Assembly (NCBI GenBank): GCA_017546705.1 | Contig: JAFYSB010000049.1 | Coordinates: 1 to 43,546, forward strand | Length of the DNA stretch: 43,546 nt | DNA from: Paludibacteraceae bacterium | GTDB lineage: Bacteria; Bacteroidota; Bacteroidia; Bacteroidales; Paludibacteraceae | Direction of reading: 5' to 3' | Part shown: positions 33,390-42,786 of the stretch, in pieces | Layout: the number at the start of each line of letters is the position of its first letter | How positions within the stretch are numbered: the stretch's first letter is position 1 | Notes under the pieces: model-generated | Seen by the model: only the letters and a program-made list of their open reading frames with translations | Told to the model about the DNA's origin: nothing | Databases searched by the model: none | Made by a program: the position numbers and the translations under genes

Positions 33390-34193
33390 TTATTGTTTTA
33401 TTGGTTTTGTTTTAACAGATGTGTATTGTTGTTGGAATTTATCTAACAATACCATACAAGAATGGAAATTTTCACTCTTGGTTTTTGCAGGGTCGGTTCC
33501 TGTATATGCAATATACATCACATCATGTGACAACATGGCATCTACCATATCTTGCCCAAAGTACACTTTTTCGCTGATAGATTCTTCAGATTGAATCTCC
33601 ACAGCATCTTCCCTTCCAAACGATGCACCATTTATATCGTCTATGCCTTTTGAAAAAGCAATAGCTACAAATACAACAGGATCATTAGGCAGTGTAAGTG
33701 TCAAAAAATCATTTTCGGGCGATAAGACTACATCAAGAATGCTAACATGGTTCGCATCGTCATACTCTTCATACTTTATTACGGCTTGATTCATGCATGA
33801 ATAACCTAATGTTTCTAATGCTGTTGTATCGTAATACCAAGTCGTTATTACATTGGTTAATGGCATTAGTAGCGTGTCGATAGTAAAGGTCACTTCTTCT
33901 GGAGTATTGATAGTCTCATCCATCATCAATTGCAACAAGGTGCATGCCAAACTCTTTGCGCCAATGCGAATGTTTATATCTGGATGATGTTCCACATGGC
34001 ATTGCATCGTATCAATCAGTTGTAGGATATCATCTTTCACTTCCATGATTGTGCGCGTACTATCTAATGTGGCATGGAAGATGTGACTTAGCGTGGAGTC
34101 GGTTATGTTTTCTTGCTCTGAAGAAGTCACAGGTTTGGTGCAAGAGGTAAATGTCAAAAGAAGAGCGATGGGGAGGATTAGTAGGGTTTTCAT
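33390..34193 (-). CDS. Unrecognised lipoprotein
   Basis: A 267-residue protein with a signal peptide ending in the lipobox FTSC (Cys18). The mature part is acidic, with mixed helices and strands and no recognised domain; EEVTFTIDTLLMPLTN and LTLTLPNDPVVFVAIAF are its most strand-like parts. Its start overlaps the end of the preceding membrane-protein gene by 4 bases (ATGA), so it is part of the same unit. Co-expression with a membrane protein suggests an envelope complex, but the role is unknown. Confidence 0.75.
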   Translation of the reverse strand: MKTLLILPIALLLTFTSCTKPVTSSEQENITDSTLSHIFHATLDSTRTIMEVKDDILQLIDTMQCHVEHHPDINIRIGAKSLACTLLQLMMDETINTPEEVTFTIDTLLMPLTNVITTWYYDTTALETLGYSCMNQAVIKYEEYDDANHVSILDVVLSPENDFLTLTLPNDPVVFVAIAFSKGIDDINGASFGREDAVEIQSEESISEKVYFGQDMVDAMLSHDVMYIAYTGTDPAKTKSENFHSCMVLLDKFQQQYTSVKTKPIKQ

Positions 34194-34771
34194 TGTTGTA
34201 GGGAATTAGTGTGGTGATTTTTGAGTAATTTTACACCCATAATAATGAGGCGCAAGATTTGTATTGAAGCAATTATTGCTAACAATGCCAATAACGACAG
34301 GAACAGATATACAGCTTCTAGTTCATCAATAGAATACTCCACTTTGGCGTGGTCATTGTATATTATGCAAACAATGTTATATAGCAAACCCTCTTTCGTA
34401 TAACAGTAGTAGGTTTTATGAGTATTTACATACTCTTCTTGGGAGAGAGTTGTTTGCTTTTTCTCCCAATTATCGTTGTGCTGAGATAAATAATCCAATT
34501 CAGCAATAGTGCTGTCAGACAAGGTGTCTTTGAAAGTGATAATACAATCAAAACAATCAAAGCTACTTGCAGTGCGATCAAGGTTGTCATATTGTTCAGT
34601 ACGGAGTGTGTCTGGCAGTTTAACATCAACTATTCGATAAAGAATGTCGGGGCGTTGTGCTAAGTTGTGGTGCGGAGTAAATAATCCTAATCGAAAGGAT
34701 ATAACTATTGTTATAGCCACCAAAATGGTTATCAATAGTTTGTACAATTGCTTCTTTAGTTTAGTTTTCAT
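34190..34771 (-). CDS. Unrecognised membrane protein with two helices
   Basis: A 193-residue protein with a basic N-terminus and a transmembrane helix at about 11-28 (LLITILVAITIVISFRLG). A roughly 120-residue external part follows, with several aromatic and Cys residues (FDCFDCIITF), then a second helix at about 153-176 (YLFLSLLALLAIIASIQILRL) and a short basic tail. No family is recognised. It overlaps the lipoprotein gene by 4 bases, so the two products may work together at the membrane. Confidence 0.7.
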   Translation of the reverse strand: MKTKLKKQLYKLLITILVAITIVISFRLGLFTPHHNLAQRPDILYRIVDVKLPDTLRTEQYDNLDRTASSFDCFDCIITFKDTLSDSTIAELDYLSQHNDNWEKKQTTLSQEEYVNTHKTYYCYTKEGLLYNIVCIIYNDHAKVEYSIDELEAVYLFLSLLALLAIIASIQILRLIIMGVKLLKNHHTNSLQQ

Positions 34772-34811
34772 TGTTTCGTGGTTTTATAATTGTGATTTTT
34801 ACATTTGCTAA

Positions 34812-35246
34812 TTACAATATACTATCCTCATGATTTTCATCCAAGCACTCAATATGTTTTAAATTATCTTGCGTGACACTATCTATAACGACTTGATCTA
34901 TTACATCGGTATAGTCAACGCCTAATTCCTCTTTGCAAAAGTTTTCAATCGCTTTGTTGGCACTGGTAGCAAAAGAGGGAAATGCTGCCAGAAAACAATT
35001 GAGAAAAAATGGTTCTGCATATGAATACTCAGTTTTTAATCCGTTACATTTGACTGCAAATTTATTAGCTAAGAATTTTATATACATGCTATCATCTTTT
35101 ACTTTCACTATATTGTTGTTGATTAAATAGTTACGAATGCCAATTGCTGTAAAACGACGTATTTCAGCATTGTTAATAAGTAAAACGCTTAAGCGTGCAA
35201 TATGAGTTGGTACATTGTTGAAAGGATACCCTTTTTTCTGTTTCAT
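34812..35246 (-). CDS. Unrecognised 144-residue protein
   Basis: A start at 35246 (MKQKKGYPF) is preferred over the ATG three codons upstream, although the choice is uncertain. The protein is soluble, basic in the first half and acidic at the end (DENHEDS). It has a likely helical repeat around FLNCFLAAFPSFATSANKAIENF. No domain is recognised. It lies between the helicase gene (60-base gap) and the membrane-protein gene (40 bases), all in one direction. Confidence 0.6.
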   Translation of the reverse strand: MKQKKGYPFNNVPTHIARLSVLLINNAEIRRFTAIGIRNYLINNNIVKVKDDSMYIKFLANKFAVKCNGLKTEYSYAEPFFLNCFLAAFPSFATSANKAIENFCKEELGVDYTDVIDQVVIDSVTQDNLKHIECLDENHEDSIL

Positions 35247-35306
35247 AATTTTCATGTTTTATCTGATTATATTGTCACAATCTACATTAAAAAATGGAGT
35301 TTATGT

Positions 35307-37373
35307 TTATTTTGATATGTTATCGCTTTTGATAGGATGCTTCAATATCGCTTCAATTAATTTGTCATAGTCATCTGGAGAAGTATTGCGTAGAAGTTCT
35401 TCAAAATCACTATCAGAAGAATTAAACGCTTGAGCCAACACATTATCTTCTTCAAAATAATCATTGTCATGTAACATCATCTTGCGAAGACGAAGAATAA
35501 ATAGATAATAACTCTTGTTGCGTCGTATTATTCTTTGCATTTCTTTGATGTAAGGTAAACCTAACTCAAAATTAGTTCGGGCAACACATAGAAGATAAGT
35601 CGTATTTACTTCATCGTACTGTTTTTTCAAATATTGTTTCCATTCCATATGTAATTGTTTCGCTTCTTCAAACCTTTTAAGTTCAAACAATATTATACTT
35701 TTTAGATAGTAGAGATGTGTAGATGGCTGAAGAACAAGCCCTCGTCTGATATAATTTAACGCTTCATCATACTGTGCATTTTTAGCACTAATGATTGCGT
35801 TTGTCAACATGTTGCGCATGCCTTTTTCTATTATAACTGATTGAGGCAGGCTATCAGCTAAGAATTCTTCAGGATTATAGGTGTTATCCATTAGTTGTGT
35901 TGCAAGAATATTAGCAAAATCCATATTGTGTGCTTCTATGGCGGAAGCAAATTGACGATTTATTTCTTTCATAGCCACATCATAATCTTGTTTTCTAAAA
36001 GCTTTGTAATATCCCTCGTTTTGGACAATTGCATTCTCAATATCATGCAGGAGTCTATTTTGTTGCATAAATTGTTCCACCTCCTTTTTGGGTTTTATGT
36101 ACGATGGTTTAATGATTGCATTTAATGCCATACCTTTAAGTGAAGTTACACGACTAAGTGCAACATATAATTGTCCTGCAGCAAAGATTCCGCGCTCTAA
36201 ATCAATAGTCACTTTATCAAAGGTCATACCTTGACTTTTATGGATGGTGATTGCCCAAGCTAAAGTTAATGGATATTGCGAATATGAGCCAACCACTACT
36301 TTATCTAATACACCTGTTTCTTTGTCATATTCGTATTCTATTGCATCCCAACGCTCACGATCTACATTTACTAATAAACCATTGTCCAATACTACTTCGA
36401 TATCTTCTTCAGATAAATTTTCTACTGTTCCCAATGTGCCATTTACCCAAAGATGGTTAGAGTCATTTTTTACAAACATAACGCGAGCACCAATTTTTAA
36501 TGTTAATTCCATGGGGGCAGGGAAATTGTTTTTGTTGAATTTTCCTTCTATCTGTCCAGTATAGGTGTAACTTGGTTCTGGTAATTCTTGCAACTTTTTT
36601 TCATTGATAGCATCCACTGTTGCTCTATAGGCGCTCAAGGTAAGTTGTTCGTCTTTATCTAACATTTGATTAACTGTATCATTTGCTAAGCCTGTCGTAT
36701 TGAGAAGCTCTATATCATTTCTAATATATTCACATTGCCTAATATGTTTTAGTATTGATAAGAATTGAGCATCCTTTTGGCGATACACTTTTTGCAATTC
36801 AATGCGGAACAATTTCATCTGTTGGAATACATGAGCATAAAAGAAATAGGGTTTGTAAGTATGGTATTCTTCTTGATAGAAATTAACCAATCCCTCATCA
36901 TTTGTTTGATAAACAGGATCCAACTGATACAAGTCGCCAGAAAAGATGATTTGTTTTCCGCCAAAAGGAAGCGAAGATAGTGTTGCTGCCCGTAGCACCT
37001 TATCAATACCATCAATCATATCACACCTAACCATTGAAACCTCATCAATAATAATGGTATCTACTGCTCGTAAAGTTTCCCATTTAGAATCATTCAAAGA
37101 AAAATCATCTAATGTTGTTTTTGAAGTGATAGGTTCCCATGGCATGCCAAAGAATGAATGTATAGTTGTGCCACCTGCTACAAGCGCAGCAATACCTGTG
37201 GGTGCAACCAATACAAATTGTTTTTTTACATTCTGCTGAATGTATTGCAAGAATGTTGTTTTACCTGTGCCTGCGCAACCAGTAAGAAAGAAACTGATGT
37301 TGGTGTTTTGCACTAAATCTAATGCAAGGCATTGTTCCTTGTTTGTTTTGTCGAAAGTGAATGTTGTATCCAT
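35307..37373 (-). CDS. PIF1/RecD-like helicase with long C-terminal region
   Basis: A 688-residue superfamily 1B helicase. The motifs in order are Walker A GCAGTGKTT (32-40), APTGIAALVAGG, Walker B TIIIDEVSMV (about 109-118), GDLYQLDPV, and near 375-410 HKSQGMTFDKV and YVALSRVTSL. These are the marks of PIF1-type 5'-3' DNA helicases. Beyond about residue 440 comes a helical region whose second part resembles TPR-like helix pairs (NAQYDEALNYIRRGLVL, KRFEEAKQLHMEWK). It could serve protein binding. The gene starts 28 bases after the 37402-38037 gene. Confidence 0.88.
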   Translation of the reverse strand: MDTTFTFDKTNKEQCLALDLVQNTNISFFLTGCAGTGKTTFLQYIQQNVKKQFVLVAPTGIAALVAGGTTIHSFFGMPWEPITSKTTLDDFSLNDSKWETLRAVDTIIIDEVSMVRCDMIDGIDKVLRAATLSSLPFGGKQIIFSGDLYQLDPVYQTNDEGLVNFYQEEYHTYKPYFFYAHVFQQMKLFRIELQKVYRQKDAQFLSILKHIRQCEYIRNDIELLNTTGLANDTVNQMLDKDEQLTLSAYRATVDAINEKKLQELPEPSYTYTGQIEGKFNKNNFPAPMELTLKIGARVMFVKNDSNHLWVNGTLGTVENLSEEDIEVVLDNGLLVNVDRERWDAIEYEYDKETGVLDKVVVGSYSQYPLTLAWAITIHKSQGMTFDKVTIDLERGIFAAGQLYVALSRVTSLKGMALNAIIKPSYIKPKKEVEQFMQQNRLLHDIENAIVQNEGYYKAFRKQDYDVAMKEINRQFASAIEAHNMDFANILATQLMDNTYNPEEFLADSLPQSVIIEKGMRNMLTNAIISAKNAQYDEALNYIRRGLVLQPSTHLYYLKSIILFELKRFEEAKQLHMEWKQYLKKQYDEVNTTYLLCVARTNFELGLPYIKEMQRIIRRNKSYYLFILRLRKMMLHDNDYFEEDNVLAQAFNSSDSDFEELLRNTSPDDYDKLIEAILKHPIKSDNISK

Positions 37374-37401
37374 AATAATTGTTTTTTTCTAAGGTTATAC
37401 A

Positions 37402-38037
37402 TTAATTAGCAAAAGCAGTCAAAGCGAGTTTTATTTCCGCAGGATTGTCATACTTTCGGATGAAACTTTTAGCCGCAGCCTCATATGGTATTTGTATGCG
37501 TGATGATGTAAGGAATAGTTGCTCGCCGTTCTCGGAAGTAGATTGCAGTGGATAGTAATCACATCCTACCAAAGATAATCGCTGTTGGTTAGTAGAAGTG
37601 ATCGGATAACATTCTACAACTTGCTTGCGCTTGATATTTGTGATGACTGAGTAATGCATACCTCCTTGCGTGGGAATTCGAACGACATCGTATAGTGATA
37701 AATCATGTTTATCTTTTATCTTTTTTATTTCATAGAAGAAATTTGCTCTTGCCTTTGCTTCGCGACAAGCCATCGTGCGTAATTTTTCTTTTCTCACACA
37801 CAGGAGAGATTTTAATTTATAGAGACTATTGAGTAATGACTGGGGATAGATATTACATTGGACTTTACTTAGACATATTTGTGCCATTTGTAGCGCTTGA
37901 GACATGTTCGCTTCAGTTGTAAACTCAACAATAGCACTTAGTTGTTGACAACTTTTTTCCTTGTCAATAGCGTTGGTGTTAATTTGTTTGATCATCTTCT
38001 TCACCATGAAGATTGCTTGATTTAGATCAGTTTTCAT
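37402..38037 (-). CDS. Unrecognised protein with possible MazF/PemK-like C-terminal half
   Basis: A 211-residue protein. The N-terminal half (1-115) is helical and basic. The second half reads LYDVVRIPTQGGMHYSVI, then VVECYPITSTNQ, VGCDYYPL and later LTSSRIQIP. That order (a GD/YDVV strand, a VI or VVV strand, a PITS turn) is reminiscent of MazF/PemK-type beta barrels, although the usual catalytic Arg and Thr cannot be assigned with confidence. No antitoxin gene is adjacent. It is the first gene of the helicase unit, 161 bases after the CHAT gene's end and behind its terminator. Confidence 0.55.
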   Translation of the reverse strand: MKTDLNQAIFMVKKMIKQINTNAIDKEKSCQQLSAIVEFTTEANMSQALQMAQICLSKVQCNIYPQSLLNSLYKLKSLLCVRKEKLRTMACREAKARANFFYEIKKIKDKHDLSLYDVVRIPTQGGMHYSVITNIKRKQVVECYPITSTNQQRLSLVGCDYYPLQSTSENGEQLFLTSSRIQIPYEAAAKSFIRKYDNPAEIKLALTAFAN

Positions 38038-38144
38038 AAGAACTGGGGTTTTAAAAGTTAATATTATATCTTTTTACCACACTTTTTTGTGATTTTGTTG
38101 ATATATGACATAACTTTATGAAAAGTAACCTTTATGCAAAAAAA

Positions 38145-38166
38145 AGATGGCAAAAAGTTGCCATCT
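38145..38166 (-). terminator. Intrinsic terminator of the sigma-CHAT operon
   Basis: AGATGGCAA (38145-38153) and TTGCCATCT (38158-38166) form a perfect 9-bp stem with a 4-base loop. On the minus strand it is followed by eight T residues. It lies 33 bases after the CHAT stop codon. Confidence 0.9.
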
Positions 38167-38198
38167 CAAAAAAATGATGCATTATTACGATAAAAATG

Positions 38199-41100
38199 TT
38201 AATCTAATAATATGAATCCAGCCCAATATTCTGGTTCTTCAAATTTTGCTCGAACTGTATTTTGAGCATTCTTGAAGGCTTCACGCTTCGATAGATTCTT
38301 ACTAATCCAATTGGTATAAAATTCAGTCATCAGCATTTGGGTTGCTTGGTCGTTGACCTTCCATAGACTCATGATGATTGTTTGTACACCAGCCATCTTG
38401 AAGGCACGCTGTAAACCAAAGATTCCTTCTGAAGTGATATCACCTTTAGCTGTTTCACATGCCGAGAGTACAACAAGGTCTGCATCACGTAAATCCATTA
38501 AAGATATTTCTTTGGCAGTCAATATACCATCTTGCACACCTTCTGGCAAATCATTAGAATGACCAGACAAGGCAATATTACTACCTGCAAATAATAAACC
38601 ACAACGAGTCAATGGGTCTATGCTTGGTTTTTGCAATTGGTTATCTCCTAATATTTGCAGTTGTATGCGTTGAGAAAAATAATCATGTTTACGAGCAGTA
38701 CTATCTTCCCAATAGAAACCATGAGTGCCAATATGAAGAATATTGCGATGTTTACCGCTAAGCGACTTAAACGACTCCTCATTTGCTTTAGACGCGGTGT
38801 ATAATGTTGATGTGATGTTATTGCTATTCAAGAGTGAGTGAATGGATTCTGCTTCCTGTTTAGTTCCTGGCAGATATAATACGGAACCTCGATTTGGATG
38901 TGTGGATGATATGCTGCGGTAAGCAAACATGTCTTCTGTATCGTAATTCCGACTTTCTGCAAGTAATGAAGTTTTATCCACATCATAGAATATACCGCCA
39001 TAGATAGTTGCTGTGTGATGTTTGATGTTTTTGTCCTTCTTCACAATTTCTCGTGTTGAGGATAAACGCACCATTGTATATACATCAGACATAGTGTGCG
39101 TTTGATCATAAGGGATATTCTCTATCGCTATTTGATGTAGTAACCCTGCTGGTGAGAAATAAATCGTTTCTCCTTCATGGATTTGTGGAAGTATTTTATC
39201 CCAAATAAGATTAAAAATTGTTTTAGAATTAGTATCGAAAGTATATATATCATTTGTGCGGTTTTGTGATAGATAATTCACAATCTCTTTTTCTTCACAG
39301 AGAGGGATTAATTCAGGATACTGGCTATCGTGCCGAAGTAGCAGAGCGCAATACATCGTACTATCTTCATTTAGTGGTGCAATAAAATATTCAACAGCTA
39401 CTTCATCGGGGTTAAGGTATTGCTGAATACTATCCCATGTTATAGATTGTTGTTGCTTAGTTTCTCTAAATATCGCACTTAATTTTGTGACGATTTTTTC
39501 TAACGAATCTGCTTGATTTTTATAATGAACTAAATTAGTAGAAGTAGGTTCTTTTTCTTCCAGATTCATAATAACTTGTTTTATCCCTACTAATTCATTC
39601 CATTGTTCTATTAGTATGCTGTCATTACTCTCTAATATTGATTGACGAATAATGTTAGAAGAGGATAGTAGTAAACCTTTACGGAATAGTTCATTATCAT
39701 AAGCGAAGGTGGAGATAGAGGGTTGGGAGAAGTGGTATTTGTAAGCGAATGTAGGATATAAATTATTAAAACGATGCTGTTTTGTTTTCCAGTATGCTTC
39801 TCTTTCTTCTTCTGTCATATAATGTAAAGATGCTTCAAATGATTCTTTTTGAATTTTAAAAGCTCGCGCTAAATATGAAAAAGCTTTTTTGGGGTAACCT
39901 TGTTCTAAATAATTTTTTCCCACATTATCTAGTGAAGATACATAGTGAGTATGATTTATTCCTAAGACTGATTTTTGAATATTTAATGCCTCTAAATAAT
40001 ATTTTTCTGCTATAGCATATTCCTTTTTGTATGAATAAACCACACCTAAATTATTTAATGACAATGCATAATTAGGATGATTAGAGCCAAAAAATGACTT
40101 ATGTATATCTAAGGCTTCATTGTGAAATTTCTTAGATTTATCATAATCTTTAATGCTTAAATAATACCCCCCTAAATTGTCTACCAATTGGGCATACTCA
40201 ATATTATGGGTACCTATTGATGATTTATATAATTCTAATGCTTTCAAATAATATTTTTCTGCTTTTGGGGAGTTCCCGACTTCACTATATAATGTTCCTA
40301 AGTTACTTAGTGATATGGCATAAACTGGATGGTTGACGCCGAAAGACGCTTTTCGTATTTCTAACGCCTCTAAATAATACGTCTCTGCCTTCTTATAGTT
40401 TCCTATAGCCGAATAATATGTACCTAAATTATGCAGTGATACTGCGTAATCAGGATGATTGACACCTAAAGATAATCTTCTTATTTCTAACGCTTCTATG
40501 TAACACTTTTCTGCTTGAGCATAATCTCCCACATTTAAATAATATGAGCCTAAATTATTAAGTGATAGTGCATAATCTGGGTGATTAATTCCCAAAACAG
40601 ATTTGCGAATATTTAATGCTTCTAAATAATACTTTTCTGCTTGTTTATAATCTCCTATGTCCGAATAGATTGAGCCTAAATTATTAAGTGATAGTGCATA
40701 ATCTGGGTGATTAATTCCCAAAACAGATTTGCGAATATTTAATGCTTCTAGATAATACTTTTCTGCTTGTTTATAATCTCCTATATCCGAATAGATTGAG
40801 CCTAAATTATTTAGAGATGTTGCATATTTAAGATGAAATTCTCCATATATTGAGTAGTGTATATCTGCTGCCTCTAAATAACATTCTTTAGCCTTGGTAA
40901 AGTTTCCATTTTCTGCATATATTGCTCCTAAGTTGTTAAGCGATAGAGCGTAATCTGGATGATTTATACCGATTGTTGACTTTCGTATTTCTAACGCTTC
41001 CAAATAATATTTTTCTGCTTTCTTGTAATTCCCTATATCATGATAGTGAGAAGCTAAATTATGCAGTGATACTGCATAATCTGGATGATTGATCCCCAAA

Positions 41101-42089
41101 ACAGATTTGCGAATATTTAACGACTCTACATAATATTCTTCTGCTTTTTGAAAATCTCCCATCTCGCTATATAAGGTTCCTAAGTTATTTAATGATATAG
41201 CATAATCTAAATGATTAACTTCTAAAGATGATTTTCTTATTTCTAACGCTTCTATGTAATACTTCTCTGCTTGAGCATAATCTCCCATATTTAAATAATA
41301 TGAGCCTAAATTATTAAGTGATAGTGCATAATCTAGGTGATTAACTCCCAAAACAGATTTGCGAATATTTAATGCTTCTAGATAATACTTTTCTGCTTTT
41401 GGGTAGTCTCCTACTTTACTATATAATGTCCCCAAGTTACTTAGTAATATGGCATAATCTGGATGATTGACACCTAAAGACGTTTTTCGTATTTCTAACG
41501 CTTCTGTGTAACACTGTTCTGCTTTTTGAAAATCTGCCATTTCACTATATAGTGTCCCTAAGATACCTAATAATAAGGTGCAATCATCATGAAATTCTTT
41601 GCGTATTTCTAGTGCTTTTAAATAATATTTTTCTGCATTTGTTAAATTTCCATTTTGAGCGTATAATAATCCTAAATTACTTAATGCAGTTGCATAATCA
41701 GGATTCTTTGTACCATATGTAGATTTTCGTATCTTAAGAACTTCTAAATAATATTTTTCTGCATGGATATAATCATTATTTAGAGAATAAAGATATCCTA
41801 AATCATTCAAAGCTGATAGATAGTTCGTTAAATGTGTACTAGTACAAGTGTCATTTTGTTCTTCAATTAGAATTTTTAACAATTCTATCTTATGTTCACA
41901 ATAATTAATTGCTTCTAAATAGTTGTTAGAAGAGTAGTGTGTATACGCTACTTCTCCAAAATAATTAGCAATATTATAGATGATGTTTTGCTTGAATGTC
42001 TTATATTTATCTGACCACGAATGTGCAGAACAAGACATCAGACAACATGCCAAAAATAAGTAACTATATTTTCTAATAGCAATTCTCAT
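38199..42089 (-). CDS. TPR-CHAT lipoprotein (caspase-like protease)
   Basis: A 1296-residue protein with a lipoprotein signal (lipobox LMSC, Cys20), so it should sit in the periplasm or at a membrane surface. Residues about 45-770 are around 17 TPR units of 42 residues of the kinesin-light-chain style (consensus YALSLNNLGSIYS, GDYxKAEKYY, LEALEIRKS, LGxNHPD). The C-terminal part (about 960-1296) is a CHAT domain, a clan CD peptidase fold related to caspases and separase: YFSPAGLLHQIAIE, His1123 in HIGTHGF, Cys1211 in LSACETA, and the closing YWAGFILLD. Both catalytic residues are present. It is the third gene of a sigma / anti-sigma operon, 9 bases after the anti-sigma gene. Confidence 0.93.
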   Translation of the reverse strand: MRIAIRKYSYLFLACCLMSCSAHSWSDKYKTFKQNIIYNIANYFGEVAYTHYSSNNYLEAINYCEHKIELLKILIEEQNDTCTSTHLTNYLSALNDLGYLYSLNNDYIHAEKYYLEVLKIRKSTYGTKNPDYATALSNLGLLYAQNGNLTNAEKYYLKALEIRKEFHDDCTLLLGILGTLYSEMADFQKAEQCYTEALEIRKTSLGVNHPDYAILLSNLGTLYSKVGDYPKAEKYYLEALNIRKSVLGVNHLDYALSLNNLGSYYLNMGDYAQAEKYYIEALEIRKSSLEVNHLDYAISLNNLGTLYSEMGDFQKAEEYYVESLNIRKSVLGINHPDYAVSLHNLASHYHDIGNYKKAEKYYLEALEIRKSTIGINHPDYALSLNNLGAIYAENGNFTKAKECYLEAADIHYSIYGEFHLKYATSLNNLGSIYSDIGDYKQAEKYYLEALNIRKSVLGINHPDYALSLNNLGSIYSDIGDYKQAEKYYLEALNIRKSVLGINHPDYALSLNNLGSYYLNVGDYAQAEKCYIEALEIRRLSLGVNHPDYAVSLHNLGTYYSAIGNYKKAETYYLEALEIRKASFGVNHPVYAISLSNLGTLYSEVGNSPKAEKYYLKALELYKSSIGTHNIEYAQLVDNLGGYYLSIKDYDKSKKFHNEALDIHKSFFGSNHPNYALSLNNLGVVYSYKKEYAIAEKYYLEALNIQKSVLGINHTHYVSSLDNVGKNYLEQGYPKKAFSYLARAFKIQKESFEASLHYMTEEEREAYWKTKQHRFNNLYPTFAYKYHFSQPSISTFAYDNELFRKGLLLSSSNIIRQSILESNDSILIEQWNELVGIKQVIMNLEEKEPTSTNLVHYKNQADSLEKIVTKLSAIFRETKQQQSITWDSIQQYLNPDEVAVEYFIAPLNEDSTMYCALLLRHDSQYPELIPLCEEKEIVNYLSQNRTNDIYTFDTNSKTIFNLIWDKILPQIHEGETIYFSPAGLLHQIAIENIPYDQTHTMSDVYTMVRLSSTREIVKKDKNIKHHTATIYGGIFYDVDKTSLLAESRNYDTEDMFAYRSISSTHPNRGSVLYLPGTKQEAESIHSLLNSNNITSTLYTASKANEESFKSLSGKHRNILHIGTHGFYWEDSTARKHDYFSQRIQLQILGDNQLQKPSIDPLTRCGLLFAGSNIALSGHSNDLPEGVQDGILTAKEISLMDLRDADLVVLSACETAKGDITSEGIFGLQRAFKMAGVQTIIMSLWKVNDQATQMLMTEFYTNWISKNLSKREAFKNAQNTVRAKFEEPEYWAGFILLD
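40546..40797 (-). repeat. Near-identical 126-base tandem duplication in the TPR array
   Basis: Units 40546-40671 and 40672-40797 differ at only a few positions (for example A/G at 40625/40751 and G/A at 40659/40785). Each encodes one 42-residue TPR. The other TPR units are much more diverged, so this copy is recent, and the array probably grows and shrinks by recombination. Confidence 0.9.
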
Positions 42090-42098
42090 TTAGATAAG

Positions 42099-42779
42099 TT
42101 AAAGTTTATTTAAGATATCTTGAGCATCTTCAGCGTAACGACTGTCGCTATTGGCAATCTGTTTTAAGAGTTTCTTGGCTTTTAGCACTTTCCCATTGTG
42201 CATTTCGCATATTGTATGAAGCCATTGTGCTTGGTCAAATATCTCTTTCGTTTCTGGAGTGATTTTTTGTTGAGAAGATTGTATTTGCTCTATTAGTTGC
42301 AATGCAAGTTCGTTGGCTTGGTCAAATTGATTTTGAGAGATATAACTATACACGAAGAATAGTTGATTTTGTAACTCGTCGGATTGGTCGTTAACGCCTC
42401 TTGTAGTAGGAATAGTAATAGAAGCAGCAAATTCGCTACTTTCAGTTTTCATTATTTTTGCCATAGGCGTTAATATCATAGCTAATACTACAATAGCAGC
42501 AACAAACGAAGAACTTATGCCCCAACTAGAAAGTTTAATAATACGCTTAGTACGAATACGTTGTGAGCGTATTTGCTGTTCTTTCTGTTGTAAGCATTCT
42601 TTCAAGCCTCGTGCTTGAATAGCGATGATGATTTCCTTTTGTAAATCCACTTCTGAAGCTAGGTCTTTATCCCCTAATGACTCGGAAGAGGTGGAAAGTA
42701 ACCTCTCGAATTGATTTTTTTCGTCTTCTGTCAATTCGTTGCGGAGGTAGTTATCTATTAAATCAGTATTGTTCGCCAT
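42099..42779 (-). CDS. Membrane anti-sigma-like protein
   Basis: A 226-residue protein. Residues 1-85 are cytosolic and begin with LIDNYLRNELTEDEKNQFERLL, the opening typical of Bacteroidota anti-sigma factors. A single transmembrane helix follows at about 88-108 (FVAAIVVLAMILTPMA). The outer part (about 110-226) is helical with TPR-like pairs (YISQNQFDQANELALQLIEQI, HNGKVLKAKKLLKQIA). It lies directly between the sigma factor gene (7-base gap) and the CHAT gene (9-base gap), which supports an anti-sigma role. The TPR-like outer part could contact the TPR array of the CHAT protein. The function is inferred. Confidence 0.75.
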   Translation of the reverse strand: MANNTDLIDNYLRNELTEDEKNQFERLLSTSSESLGDKDLASEVDLQKEIIIAIQARGLKECLQQKEQQIRSQRIRTKRIIKLSSWGISSSFVAAIVVLAMILTPMAKIMKTESSEFAASITIPTTRGVNDQSDELQNQLFFVYSYISQNQFDQANELALQLIEQIQSSQQKITPETKEIFDQAQWLHTICEMHNGKVLKAKKLLKQIANSDSRYAEDAQDILNKL

Positions 42780-42786
42780 ATCAATA

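Noticed and set aside
38199-42089. CRISPR-like pattern from regularly spaced repeats
   Set aside because: The 126-base periodicity is due to 42-residue TPR units in one open frame; there are no short direct repeats with unique spacers.
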